Assembly (NCBI GenBank): GCA_003331875.1
Contig: QOQA01000006.1
Location: 1-57,769 of the forward strand
Direction of reading: 5' to 3'
Length of the DNA: 57,769 bases
From: Cryomorphaceae bacterium
GTDB lineage: Bacteria; Bacteroidota; Bacteroidia; Flavobacteriales; Flavobacteriaceae
In this document: positions 9,567 through 19,084 of the stretch, in pieces
Numbering within the stretch: the stretch's first letter is position 1
Layout of the letters: every line of letters begins with the position of its first letter
Translations under genes and position numbers: made by a program
The notes under the pieces: generated by a model
Seen by the model: the letters and a program-made list of their open reading frames with translations, nothing else
Told to the model about the DNA's origin: nothing
Databases searched by the model: none

Positions 9567-10376
9567 ATGCGGAATTTTATAAATTTTTTTATTGAAAAAA
9601 TTGATAAAATTGTATTTCTAATCCTATTAATAATCTCATTTTCTCTTGTGTTAAATCGTAATTTCTTTCAAAATTCGAAATTCAATTTTTTTTCAAATAA
9701 TATCATTTCATCTATTAGTAATCAAACAAAACAAATAAACAACTACCTAAACCTGAAAAACGAGAATTCAAAATTGAGGAGGGAAAATTTAGATCTTAAA
9801 ATCAAACTTAATTCAATATTTAAAGATTCTAAAATTAATTATTACACTGGAGATTACAAAATTAAAATTGCTGATATCATTTCTAATAGTATTAAATATT
9901 CAAAAAACTATTTAATAATAAATAAAGGATATAATGATTCAGTAAAGTTAGATGACGGTTTAATTACTAAGCAAGGTATTATTGGAATTATAAATCAGGT
10001 ATCTCCAAAATACTCAACAGCCATTTCAATTTTGAATAGTGATATAAAAATTAATGCAAAGATCAAAAGAACTAATCACTTCGGGAGTCTTCAATGGGGC
10101 GGTAACGACCATAAAATAATGACTTTATATGATATTCCAAAAAGCGCAAACATAAAAATAAATGATACTGTAGTTAGTGGTGGAATGTCATTTATTTTTC
10201 AAGAAAATATTCCAATTGGTAAAATCAAAAATATTAAACTCAGAGAAGAAAGCAATTATTATATAATTGACCTTGAGTTATTTGAGGACTTTTCATCATT
10301 AAGATCTGTATATATAATATCAAATTCTAATAAAGATGAAATTGATGGTCTAAATATTTATAATGAGATCTATTAG
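9567..10376 (+). CDS. mreC: Rod shape-determining protein MreC
   Basis: Bitopic inner-membrane scaffold that links MreB and PBP2. The 269 residues begin with a short cytoplasmic stretch and one transmembrane helix (about 15-32, IVFLILLIISFSLVLNRNFF). A coiled coil follows (about 58-85, LNLKNENSKLRRENLDLKIK), and then the two beta-barrel domains with the family signature KSYNYLIINKGYNDSV-like region near 115-125 and the LITKQGIIGIINQV segment. Length and order are normal. It overlaps mreD by 14 bases. Confidence 0.95.
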   Translation: MRNFINFFIEKIDKIVFLILLIISFSLVLNRNFFQNSKFNFFSNNIISSISNQTKQINNYLNLKNENSKLRRENLDLKIKLNSIFKDSKINYYTGDYKIKIADIISNSIKYSKNYLIINKGYNDSVKLDDGLITKQGIIGIINQVSPKYSTAISILNSDIKINAKIKRTNHFGSLQWGGNDHKIMTLYDIPKSANIKINDTVVSGGMSFIFQENIPIGKIKNIKLREESNYYIIDLELFEDFSSLRSVYIISNSNKDEIDGLNIYNEIY

Positions 10377-10881
10377 TTCACTTATTTTTTTTCGCTTTAT
10401 AATTATTCTAATTTCTCAAATAATTGTATTTAATAATGTTACTATTTATGGTTCATCGGCAGATATTTATATTATATTTTTATTAGTTTTCCCACAAAAT
10501 ATTAATAAATCATTATACTATTTTATAATTTTTTTATTTGGTATTTTTTTAGACTCATTTTCAAACTCATTTGGAATAATAACTTTTAGTTTATTGATTT
10601 CATGCTATTTAAGACCCTACTTACTTGATTTTTCGTTTGGGAACTTTGACATGAGAAAAGTTGGAAAGGTAAGAGACTACTTGAATAATACAACAATCTA
10701 TCAGAAACTAACTTATATATCACTAGTTGTTTTTAGTCATAATTTCATTATGTATTCTGTTGAAATATTTTCAATTTATAAAATACAACTCATACTTAGA
10801 AATACGACAATTAGTAGTTTAATTTCTATAACTTTGATACTGATCCTTATGTCACTTTTCTACTATAAAAATGAGAGATAA
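10363..10881 (+). CDS. mreD: Rod shape-determining protein MreD
   Basis: Small polytopic inner-membrane protein of the elongasome. The 172 residues contain about five or six hydrophobic helices. Sequence conservation is low in this family, but the size, the FGIFLDSFSNSFGI segment (the GLxxDxxxxxxxG motif of MreD) and its place between mreC and mrdA make the call secure. Overlaps: 14 bases with mreC and 11 bases with mrdA, indicating coupled translation. Confidence 0.92.
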   Translation: MRSISSLIFFRFIIILISQIIVFNNVTIYGSSADIYIIFLLVFPQNINKSLYYFIIFLFGIFLDSFSNSFGIITFSLLISCYLRPYLLDFSFGNFDMRKVGKVRDYLNNTTIYQKLTYISLVVFSHNFIMYSVEIFSIYKIQLILRNTTISSLISITLILILMSLFYYKNER

Positions 10882-12730
10882 ATTATTGCAATTATTAATA
10901 ATATCAGTTGGATTATTGGTAATAGTTAAGCTATTTTCTTTACAGGTTCTAAATAATTCTTTCAGCTTAATTAACAATAACGCATCCGTACAAAAAATAT
11001 ATGAATTTCCAGAAAGAGGATATATATATGATAGAAATAAAAAGCTTGTTGTTTCAAATGATTTCTCTTATGATCTACTTGTTGTCCCAAAGGATGTTAA
11101 CCAAGCAGATAGTATCATAATTTCAAAAGATTTTAATATTGACTTAAAAATTTTTCGTAAAAGGTTTTTAGAAGCCAAGAGGTTTTCAAATGTAAAGGCA
11201 TCAATTTTACTCAGTAATATTTCTAAACACGAATATGCTCCAATTCAAGAGAAGCTATGGAAACATAGTGGTTTTTTTATACAAAAAAAGTCCAAAAGAA
11301 CTTACAACGCCTCCACTGCTGCTAACCTGCTTGGTTACATAAGTGAAGTAAATAAATTTGAAATTGAAAAAAATAGCTACTATGAAATTGGAGAAATGAT
11401 TGGAAGGCAAGGTTTGGAAAAGACATATGAAAATAAACTGAGAGGAATCAAGGGGGTTAAGTTTTTTCAAAAAGATAAGTTCAATAGAATCATTGGTTCG
11501 TTCAAGAATGGGAGTTTTGATACTTTACCTAATGCATCTAAAGATTTGACTATAACAATTGATCTTGATTTACAACAATATGGTGATTCTTTAATGCTGA
11601 ATAAGAGAGGAAGTATAGTTGCAATCGAACCAAAATCTGGTGAAATATTGGCATTAGTAAATTCTCCCTCATATGATTTAAATAGCTTAGTAGATAAAAA
11701 TAGATCTCTTAATTATAAGAAACTTGAAAGTGATTCAGTTGGTAAACCATTATTCGAAAGAGGGCTGCAGGGTCAGTACTCTCCAGGATCAACTTTTAAA
11801 ATAATTAATGCATTAATTGGTTTACAAGAAAATATTATTAATAATAAGACTTTGCATAAATGTGAAGGAGGACATTTTTATGCTAAAAATGCGTTTATGA
11901 GGTGTCATACTAAAGAGGCTACATTCAGTGATTTAAATAATGCAATTTATACATCATGTAATACTTATTTTGCAAAAACCTACAAAGGGATAATTGAAAA
12001 TTATGAAAGTTCGTCAGTTGGTTTGGATAAATGGAATGATTATGTAAAATCATTTGGCTTTGGAAATTATTTAGGATATGATCATCCAAACGGTAAGCCT
12101 GGTTTTATCCCTACTTCAAAATATTATAATAGATGGTATAATAATTCGTGGAGAGCAGTTACAACAATCTCAAACTCCATAGGACAAGGAGAAATATTAA
12201 CAACACCAGTTCAACTAGCAAATTTTGCCGCTACTATAGCAAATCGCGGTTGGTATATAACTCCACATTTTGTCAAAGAAATTGAAAATGATTCAATAAA
12301 TGATGATTTTAAGAGGAAAAATACAACACTAGTTGAACCACAACACTTTGAACCAATTATAAAAGGAATGGTCGATGTAATAGATATTGGGACTGCAACA
12401 AATTCGAAAATCAACGACATAAAAATTGCTGGAAAAACTGGAACTGCTGAAAATTTCGTCAGAATTGGTGGAATAAGAAAACAACTAACAGATCATTCAA
12501 TTTTTATTGGTTTTGCGCCTGCAGATGACCCAAAAATTGCTATATGTGTGTTTATCGAAAATGGATATTGGGGGTCAAGATGGGCGGCACCTATATCAAG
12601 CTTAATGATTGAAAAATATATCAAAAAAGAAATAAATAGAAAGTGGTTAGAAAAATATATTTTAGATGGTGATTTATCCTCTGAGTATCTTAAGCCTTAT
12701 TTAACTACTAATTTCACTATTAATGAGTAG
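10871..12730 (+). CDS. mrdA: Penicillin-binding protein 2 (elongation transpeptidase)
   Basis: Class B PBP that crosslinks peptidoglycan during lateral wall growth, partner of RodA. It is 619 residues with an N-terminal membrane anchor (about 4-20) and a pedestal domain with PERGYIYDRNKKLVV near 50. The transpeptidase domain has the active-site STFK near residue 307 (GQYSPGSTFKIINALIGL), the SCN triad motif (TSCNTYF near 362) and KTGT near 522 (AGKTGTAENF). All three catalytic motifs are intact. It overlaps mreD by 11 and rodA by eight bases. Confidence 0.97.
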   Translation: MRDKLLQLLIISVGLLVIVKLFSLQVLNNSFSLINNNASVQKIYEFPERGYIYDRNKKLVVSNDFSYDLLVVPKDVNQADSIIISKDFNIDLKIFRKRFLEAKRFSNVKASILLSNISKHEYAPIQEKLWKHSGFFIQKKSKRTYNASTAANLLGYISEVNKFEIEKNSYYEIGEMIGRQGLEKTYENKLRGIKGVKFFQKDKFNRIIGSFKNGSFDTLPNASKDLTITIDLDLQQYGDSLMLNKRGSIVAIEPKSGEILALVNSPSYDLNSLVDKNRSLNYKKLESDSVGKPLFERGLQGQYSPGSTFKIINALIGLQENIINNKTLHKCEGGHFYAKNAFMRCHTKEATFSDLNNAIYTSCNTYFAKTYKGIIENYESSSVGLDKWNDYVKSFGFGNYLGYDHPNGKPGFIPTSKYYNRWYNNSWRAVTTISNSIGQGEILTTPVQLANFAATIANRGWYITPHFVKEIENDSINDDFKRKNTTLVEPQHFEPIIKGMVDVIDIGTATNSKINDIKIAGKTGTAENFVRIGGIRKQLTDHSIFIGFAPADDPKIAICVFIENGYWGSRWAAPISSLMIEKYIKKEINRKWLEKYILDGDLSSEYLKPYLTTNFTINE

Positions 12731-13964
12731 CATAAAAGCAAAAAACTTTGATCTTATTTCCTTAATGCTAGTGATATCTTTAATTTTTATTGGGTTAATA
12801 AATATTTATTCTGTTTCCTACAGTGATGCAAATTCGATTGAAAATTTTTTTTCTAAACAATTAATCTTTGTAATATTTTCATTTTCAATTTGTTTAATTC
12901 TAATATTACTAGATATCAATTTTTATTTTAAATATGCTAGTATCATTTATATAATACTACTGTTATCATTGATCCTTGTACTTATTTTTGGTAAAGAAAT
13001 TAACGGCGCAAAATCATGGTTCAACTTTATTGGCTTTAGTTTACAGCCATCAGAAATTATGAAGCCTGTAACTGCTTTAGCAATAGCAAAATATTTAAGT
13101 AATATCCACTCTGATATTAAAAATTTAAAAATTCAGTTCTATAGTTTTATTATAATTTTGGCACCAATATCTTTAATTCTATTACAACCAGACCCTGGAA
13201 CAGCATTAATTTTTTTAAGTTTTTATTTGGTTTTACATATTGTTGGTTTACCATCATTATATCTAAATATTTTCGTTTCTATTTCAATTTTATTTATATC
13301 AACAATAGTAATTGGGATGAATATGATGTTAATAATAATTGGGTGTGTATTTTCAATTATGTTTTTGTATATGATTTATAAAAAAATTAAAAAAAATAAA
13401 CTTATATATCTTTCATTTTTTAGTGTGATAAGTGTTTTAATCTCAACTTTAATTTTTGAAAGTATTTTTGAGCAAAGACATCGTGATAGAATCAATGTTG
13501 TACTTGGTATTGAAAAAGATCTTTCAGGGATTGGTTATAATACAAATCAATCAAAATTAGCATTCAACTCTGGAGGATTTTTTGGTCAAGGTTTTTTAAA
13601 AGGAACTCAAACTAAAGGTGATTTTATTCCAGAGCAACATAGCGATTATATATTTGCTACTATTGGTGAAGAGTGGGGGTTTTTTGGCTCATTAGTTGTG
13701 ATTTCATTATTTATAATATTACTGTTAAGAATGTCTGAAAGAACAGCGAAACAAACAAATTTGTTTTATAAAATTTTTTCATACTCAGCAATCGCGATAA
13801 TTTTTTTTCATTTTACAATAAACATTTCTATGGTTATAGGAATATTTCCAACAGTTGGTATACCATTACCGTTTATAAGTTACGGAGGGTCTTCCTTGCT
13901 TTCATTTATGATTTTATTTGCAGGTTACCTTAAAATAGATAGCCAAAAAAAGAGTAAATGGTAG
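12723..13964 (+). CDS. rodA: Peptidoglycan glycosyltransferase RodA (SEDS family)
   Basis: Polytopic SEDS glycan polymerase that works with PBP2. The 413 residues contain about ten hydrophobic helices. SEDS signatures are present: GAKSWFNFIGFSLQPSEIMK near 95-114, LLQPDPGTALIFL near 155, the extracellular loop FIPEQHSDYIFATIGEEWGF near 302-321 and GIPLPFISYGGSSLLS near 380. The WGF motif with adjacent acidic residues is normal. The stop is only one base away from the stop of the convergent ABC permease gene, so no separate terminator fits between them. Confidence 0.97.
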   Translation: MSSIKAKNFDLISLMLVISLIFIGLINIYSVSYSDANSIENFFSKQLIFVIFSFSICLILILLDINFYFKYASIIYIILLLSLILVLIFGKEINGAKSWFNFIGFSLQPSEIMKPVTALAIAKYLSNIHSDIKNLKIQFYSFIIILAPISLILLQPDPGTALIFLSFYLVLHIVGLPSLYLNIFVSISILFISTIVIGMNMMLIIIGCVFSIMFLYMIYKKIKKNKLIYLSFFSVISVLISTLIFESIFEQRHRDRINVVLGIEKDLSGIGYNTNQSKLAFNSGGFFGQGFLKGTQTKGDFIPEQHSDYIFATIGEEWGFFGSLVVISLFIILLLRMSERTAKQTNLFYKIFSYSAIAIIFFHFTINISMVIGIFPTVGIPLPFISYGGSSLLSFMILFAGYLKIDSQKKSKW

Positions 13965-13965
13965 A

Positions 13966-15027
13966 CTATAAATTTTTTGAGGCAAAGTAATTAGACAAAT
14001 AATAAAAACTGATTACTAAGGATATTAAAAAAATTGATGGTATAACAATCAGGTAGGAATTGCCAAAAATAATATACTGATAATTTTCTTTAATCATATA
14101 ACCCCAACTAGGAGTTGGTGGTTGGGAACCAATCCCTAGAAATGATAATCCACTTTCAAGTAGAATGGAAGAAGCAAAATTTGCAGCAGAAAAGATAAGA
14201 ATAGGTGAAATTATATTAGGAAGAATGTTGTGTAGTAAGATTTTAATATCATTATAACCTAAAACCTTAGATGCAAAAATATAATCTTTGTTCTTTTCAG
14301 AGATAACTTTGCCCCTAACTAATCTAGCAACATCAACCCAAATAGATAAGCCTATTGCAATATATATTTGCCAAAAACCTTTTCCAAGAGCAAGGGATAA
14401 AGCAATAACCATCAAAAGTGTAGGAATTGACCAAAATACATTGATTATCCAAACAATAACCTTATCAGTATAGCCACCATAGTAACCTGAAACTAATCCT
14501 AATAGGATTCCAATAAAATTTGAAATAAATACAGCCATTAAACCAATGGAAAATGAGACTCTAGTACCTAAAATTATCCTACTAAATAAATCTCTACCAT
14601 AAATATCTGTTCCAAAAATAAACTTCTTTTCAATAATAAATCTTTCTATTTGATGTACATTATTATGTATATTACTATTTTTATTAATTAAAATAATTTT
14701 TTCATCAACAACGGATTTTTTACTTTCATCATAATTAATAATTTTAATGATACTATCATTTATAATTTCATAATCATCCATTGTATAAGATTCACTTATT
14801 TTTTTGGATCCAAAGAATAAATCTTTTGCGCTATTTGCAACAGATACATTTTCAAAAAACATTTTTTTGAAACCGGGCTTTTGAGATTTTATAGTCAAAT
14901 TAATGGAGTTAGCATTAATTGTCTTGTCGGGTATTATGAAATAACAAAACACTGAAATAAAAAAAAATAGAGAAATAATTAATACTGATATATATAGTGG
15001 AATTTTCTTTATTGTCAAGGAAGCCAA
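13966..15027 (-). CDS. Oligopeptide/nickel-type ABC transporter permease (DppC/OppC family)
   Basis: Inner-membrane permease of a binding-protein-dependent importer. The 353 residues have one N-terminal helix (about 11-32), a long periplasmic segment to about 125, and then five further helices. The cytoplasmic EAA-type loop is readable as SKVLGYNDIKILLHNILPNI near 250-269, and the C-terminal SGLSFLGIGSQPPTPSWGYM motif is diagnostic for the DppC/OppC group. No ATPase, second permease or binding protein is encoded next to it in this window, so the rest of the transporter must be elsewhere. Substrate unknown. It is seven bases downstream of prc, so it is probably co-transcribed. Confidence 0.88.
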   Translation of the reverse strand: MASLTIKKIPLYISVLIISLFFFISVFCYFIIPDKTINANSINLTIKSQKPGFKKMFFENVSVANSAKDLFFGSKKISESYTMDDYEIINDSIIKIINYDESKKSVVDEKIILINKNSNIHNNVHQIERFIIEKKFIFGTDIYGRDLFSRIILGTRVSFSIGLMAVFISNFIGILLGLVSGYYGGYTDKVIVWIINVFWSIPTLLMVIALSLALGKGFWQIYIAIGLSIWVDVARLVRGKVISEKNKDYIFASKVLGYNDIKILLHNILPNIISPILIFSAANFASSILLESGLSFLGIGSQPPTPSWGYMIKENYQYIIFGNSYLIVIPSIFLISLVISFYYLSNYFASKNL

Positions 15028-15033
15028 AATTTT

Positions 15034-17133
15034 TTATTCAGTTTTATTTTCAGCCAAAATATAATTTGTTTTGATAGAGCTATCAATAAGATCAAGGGTA
15101 TTAACCGCTTGATCAATGAATATATCTTTTGATAGATTTTTATGCCATTTAAGTCTTGCCTCAAATAATTCCTTGTTTGCTTTTATAAAAGTCTTTTCAG
15201 TTTTTAAAAAATTAAAACTCAACTGATTTTCATATGATGAGATTTTATCAAATTGACTAGCTTTAATTTTCTGATCTTTTTGGTATTTTTTATATTTAAC
15301 TAGATTCAATGGAATATTACTGATGTTCTGTTGGCTTTTAATCCAATTTGCTCTTTCGTAAATATCATTAATTATATTATTTTGATTTAATTTCTTATTC
15401 ATTTGGTCAGTAGCATATTTAAATTTATCGTCGTACTTATTCCACTTAGTGTAAGTTGCAGGACCTATTTTATCCCATTTTAAAGGATTTTTTTCGTCTC
15501 TTTCTCCATTAAATAAATACATGTAGCTATCAGGTATTACGATATCACTTTCTACACCCTCCAACTGAACAGATTCACCATTTATTCTGTAAAAGATATC
15601 TGTAGTCACTTTAATTGCCCCCATGTCATAATCAGAATTACTTATAAATCTATTTAAATCAACAATATTTTGCACAGTTCCTTTACCAAATGATTTTTCG
15701 CTACCAATAATGATGGCTCTATTATAATCTTGTAATGCTGCTGAGATAATTTCAGATGCAGATGCACTCATTTCGTTAATCAACACAACTAGAGGGCCAT
15801 TCCAATAGACCTGAGCATCTCTATCATAAAGAATTTTTTTTCTGTTTCCAATTGACTTAACTTGAACAACAGGTCCTTTCTCAATGAAAAGACCAGTCAT
15901 TTCAACGACAGTCTGTAAGGAACCCCCTCCGTTGTTTCTCAGATCAAGAATTAACCCTTTAATGCCATTGTTTTTTAATTTGATAATTTCATTTTTTACA
16001 TCATTGGCAGAATTTCTATTTTTATAATTATCAAAATCAGCATAAAACTTGGGTAAACTTATGTATCCATAATTCTTGCTATTTTTTGAGATTAAAGTTG
16101 ACTTGGCAAATGTTTCTTCAAGCTCAACTTCATCTCTTTTTATTTTAACATCTTTGATTTGACCATCAATTTTTTTAACAGTCAATGTTACTATAGTTCC
16201 AGCCGGACCTTTTATAAGCTTAATAGATTCATCTAACTTCATCCCAAAAATACTAATGGGCTCCTGATCTTCTTGCCCAACAGCTAATATTACATCACCA
16301 ACATCTAATAACTTACCTTTCCAAACAGGACCACCAATAATAACATCTACAATTTTTACATTCCCATCCTCTCTAGATAATCTAGCTCCAATACCATCAA
16401 AACTTCCAGAAATACTTACATCAAATTTTTCTTTATCATCAGGCTTGAAGTAAAAAGTATGAGGATCAAATTGACCTACAAATGAGTTTAAGAAAACTGA
16501 AAACCAATCATCTCGATCAATTTCATTAGCATAATTAAAAAAATCACTAGTATTTTTTTTTGCAGTTGAGATAGCATCAATCTTTATTTGATTGTCATCA
16601 ATAGCATCTGAGCTGTTTTTTTGAGTAATTATATCAAGAATAGAATATTTGATTTGCTTTCTCCACCTTTCATAGAGCTGGTTTTTATTTGAAGAAAATG
16701 GAATAGAGTCGCTATCTAAGTCCATATATTCATTATCAGTGAAATCAAAATTATTATCAAAGATTTTATCTACAAATATTTTAGCGTCAGCTATTCTAGA
16801 CCTGTAAACCTTATGGATTTCTTCAAAAAACTCCAAATCATAAGCTTTTATTTGATCATCAATTTTATACTTATATCTACCTAATTCTTTAATATCATTA
16901 AGAGAAAAAAATCTTTTCTGAGGATCCAGTTTATTTATAAAATCATCAAAAATTTTCAATGATAAATCATCATCTAATTCGATTGAGCTGTAGTGCCCCC
17001 TCTCAACAACATACTTTACAATTTCAAGTAAAACTTTCTCCTTGTCTGGATCATTAAACTTTTCGTTTTTAAGTTTAAAACCAAAAATTACTACAGTTAA
17101 AAGGGTAATTATTATTGAAATTCTCAATTTCAT
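15034..17133 (-). CDS. prc: Carboxy-terminal processing (tail-specific) protease, S41 family
   Basis: Periplasmic PDZ protease that degrades or trims proteins from their C-termini. The 699-residue protein has an N-terminal signal/anchor helix (about 3-20), the TSP N-terminal helical region and a PDZ domain around 245-335 (GDVILAVGQEDQEPISIFG). The S41 catalytic core follows: NEMSASASEIISAALQDYNR with the nucleophile Ser near 460, and GSEKSFGKGTVQ with the general-base Lys about 25 residues later. The C-terminal DUF3340-type helical region follows. Length is typical of Prc, not of short CtpA. It is divergent from surE; a promoter with TTTG and TATATTTA boxes lies at 17142-17174. Confidence 0.95.
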   Translation of the reverse strand: MKLRISIIITLLTVVIFGFKLKNEKFNDPDKEKVLLEIVKYVVERGHYSSIELDDDLSLKIFDDFINKLDPQKRFFSLNDIKELGRYKYKIDDQIKAYDLEFFEEIHKVYRSRIADAKIFVDKIFDNNFDFTDNEYMDLDSDSIPFSSNKNQLYERWRKQIKYSILDIITQKNSSDAIDDNQIKIDAISTAKKNTSDFFNYANEIDRDDWFSVFLNSFVGQFDPHTFYFKPDDKEKFDVSISGSFDGIGARLSREDGNVKIVDVIIGGPVWKGKLLDVGDVILAVGQEDQEPISIFGMKLDESIKLIKGPAGTIVTLTVKKIDGQIKDVKIKRDEVELEETFAKSTLISKNSKNYGYISLPKFYADFDNYKNRNSANDVKNEIIKLKNNGIKGLILDLRNNGGGSLQTVVEMTGLFIEKGPVVQVKSIGNRKKILYDRDAQVYWNGPLVVLINEMSASASEIISAALQDYNRAIIIGSEKSFGKGTVQNIVDLNRFISNSDYDMGAIKVTTDIFYRINGESVQLEGVESDIVIPDSYMYLFNGERDEKNPLKWDKIGPATYTKWNKYDDKFKYATDQMNKKLNQNNIINDIYERANWIKSQQNISNIPLNLVKYKKYQKDQKIKASQFDKISSYENQLSFNFLKTEKTFIKANKELFEARLKWHKNLSKDIFIDQAVNTLDLIDSSIKTNYILAENKTE

Positions 17134-17141
17134 ATCTGTTT

Positions 17142-17174
17142 TAAATATAAGTATTTGATGTTTATGTAAGCAAA
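17142..17174 (-). promoter_or_regulatory. Promoter of prc (-33 TTTG, -7 TATATTTA)
   Basis: On the minus strand TTTG (17171-17174) is followed after 21 bases by TATATTTA (17142-17149). This fits the Bacteroidetes consensus TTTG-N19/21-TAnnTTTG with one mismatch. The implied leader is only a few bases long. Confidence 0.6.
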
Positions 17175-17201
17175 CTCAATGTGAATATATCTTCTTTTAT
17201 T

Positions 17202-17209
17202 TACTTTTG
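17202..17209 (+). promoter_or_regulatory. Candidate -7 box of surE
   Basis: TACTTTTG matches TAnnTTTG exactly. It overlaps an in-frame TTG at 17207 that could otherwise be taken as the surE start; if the box is real, translation must begin at the TTG at 17225. No good TTTG -33 element is seen. Confidence 0.4.
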
Positions 17210-17224
17210 TCAAAAATTAGACCA

Positions 17225-17998
17225 TTGAATAAAAAAAAACCATTAATCTTAGTAACTAATGATGATGGAATAACAGCACCCGGAATTAGATCTCTTATAG
17301 AGGTTATGAATGAAATTGGAAAAGTTGTTGTTATAGCTCCTGACAGCCCCCAATCTGCAATGGGACACGCAATAACAATCAACTCAACATTACACTGTCA
17401 GAAAGTGAATGTGGACTCAGGTCCTCAAATAGAATATTCATGCTCAGGTACTCCTGCTGACTGTATAAAACTTGGTATTAATGAAATTTTGAAAAAAAAA
17501 CCTGACTTGTGTGTTTCTGGTGTAAATCATGGGTCTAATTCTTCGATTAATGTTATTTATTCGGGAACAATGAGTGCTGCTATAGAAGCTTCAATTGAAG
17601 GTGTTCCTGCAATTGGTTTTTCATTGCTTGATTATAGCTGGAAAGCAGATTTTAATCAAATAAAAAATTACATTAAAAAAATTACAATGAAATCTTTAAA
17701 AAATGGGATACCAAATGGTACCGCTCTAAATGTTAATTTCCCCAAATTGAATGAAAAAGAAATAAAAGGAATTAAAATTTGTAATCAAGCAAAAGCTCAT
17801 TGGGTAGAAAAGTTTGATAAAAGAACTAACCCACAAGGTCGAGAGTATTATTGGCTTACAGGTGAATTTATAAATAATGATAACTCAAAAGAGTCAGACG
17901 AGTGGGCCTTAAATAATGGATATATTTCAATTGTGCCCATCACCCATGATTTAACTAAATATTCAGTTTTAAAAAATTTACAAAACTGGGACTTCTAA
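17225..17998 (+). CDS. surE: 5'/3'-nucleotidase SurE
   Basis: Survival-protein-E phosphatase acting on nucleoside monophosphates and short polyphosphates. Metal-binding and catalytic motifs are all visible: PLILVTNDDGITAPGI at the N-terminus, APDSPQSAMGHAIT, CSGTPADCIK and SGVNHGSNSSINVIYSGTMS. There is no ATG start. A TTG at 17225 gives MNKKKPLILVTNDDG (258 residues), the usual spacing to the first motif. A TTG at 17207 would add six residues but overlaps a promoter-like TACTTTTG. Its stop codon is immediately followed by the lpxB ATG. Confidence 0.95.
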   Translation: MNKKKPLILVTNDDGITAPGIRSLIEVMNEIGKVVVIAPDSPQSAMGHAITINSTLHCQKVNVDSGPQIEYSCSGTPADCIKLGINEILKKKPDLCVSGVNHGSNSSINVIYSGTMSAAIEASIEGVPAIGFSLLDYSWKADFNQIKNYIKKITMKSLKNGIPNGTALNVNFPKLNEKEIKGIKICNQAKAHWVEKFDKRTNPQGREYYWLTGEFINNDNSKESDEWALNNGYISIVPITHDLTKYSVLKNLQNWDF

Positions 17999-19084
17999 AT
18001 GAAATATTATATTCTCGCCGGTGAGGCATCTGGAGATCTTCATGGCTCTAAACTAATAGAAGAAATTAAAAAAAATGACTCAAATTCAGAATTCAGGTCG
18101 TGGGGTGGTGAACTTATGTCAAAAGCAGGAGGTAATGTTGTCAAGAGTTTAAATGAATTGGCATTTATGGGCTTTTATGAAGTTCTAATTAATTTATTTA
18201 CTGTAATTAAAAATCTGTCTTTTTGTAAAAAAGATATTAAATCTTATAATCCTGATAAAATAATTTTTATTGATTATCCAGGTCATAATTTGAGAATTGC
18301 TAAGTGGGCAAAACAGGAAGGATTTAAAACTTATTATTACATAAGTCCACAGGTCTGGGCGTGGAAAGAAAATAGAGTCGAGACATTAAAAAAATATATA
18401 GATGAACTTTATGTAATACTTCCCTTTGAAAAGGAATTTTTTAAAACAAAACACAACTATAAGGTCAATTACTTTGGAAATCCAGTACTAAATAATATTG
18501 ATGAATTTATAAATAAAAAGAGATTAAAATTTAAATCAAAAAAACCTATAATATCCATATTACCCGGTAGTAGAAAGCAAGAAGTAAAAAAAATTCTAAT
18601 TGATATAATTAAAGCAACAAATAAATTTCCTGATCATAAATTTGTTATCGCAGGTGTTACTCACATAGATAAAAGATTTTACAAAAGACTAATGAAAGGA
18701 AATAAAAATATTGAGGTTGTTTTTAACAAAACCTATCAACTATTGAATTCATCTGTTTGTTCGATAGTTGCGAGTGGAACTGCTACATTAGAAACTGCTC
18801 TTTTTAATGTTCCTCAAATTGTATGTTATAGGACAAACTTTTTCAATTATTTTATTGCAAAGTTTTTTGTTAAAATCAAGTACATTTCACTAGTCAATAT
18901 AATTATGGGAAGGGAAATTATAAAAGAACTTATTCAAAACAATGTTAGTTCCATAAAAATTGAAAAGGAATTGCGTAAACTTTTAAATAATAAAAAAATA
19001 AATAATGATTACAAGAGTTTAAGAAAGATTATGGGAAATGATAATGCAACCCAAAAAATTGTTTCTCACATTCAAAAAAACTAA
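17999..19084 (+). CDS. lpxB: Lipid-A-disaccharide synthase LpxB
   Basis: GT-B glycosyltransferase that joins UDP-2,3-diacylglucosamine and lipid X to the lipid A disaccharide at the inner membrane. The 361 residues begin KYYILAGEASGDLHGSKLI, the diagnostic N-terminal motif. Also present are IDYPGHNLRIAKWAKQEGF, YYISPQVWAWKENRV, SILPGSRKQEV and SGTATLETALFNVPQIVCYR. Length is slightly short but complete. Starts directly after surE; the 3' end overlaps the convergent leuS by four bases, the two stop codons sharing CTAA. Confidence 0.96.
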   Translation: MKYYILAGEASGDLHGSKLIEEIKKNDSNSEFRSWGGELMSKAGGNVVKSLNELAFMGFYEVLINLFTVIKNLSFCKKDIKSYNPDKIIFIDYPGHNLRIAKWAKQEGFKTYYYISPQVWAWKENRVETLKKYIDELYVILPFEKEFFKTKHNYKVNYFGNPVLNNIDEFINKKRLKFKSKKPIISILPGSRKQEVKKILIDIIKATNKFPDHKFVIAGVTHIDKRFYKRLMKGNKNIEVVFNKTYQLLNSSVCSIVASGTATLETALFNVPQIVCYRTNFFNYFIAKFFVKIKYISLVNIIMGREIIKELIQNNVSSIKIEKELRKLLNNKKINNDYKSLRKIMGNDNATQKIVSHIQKN

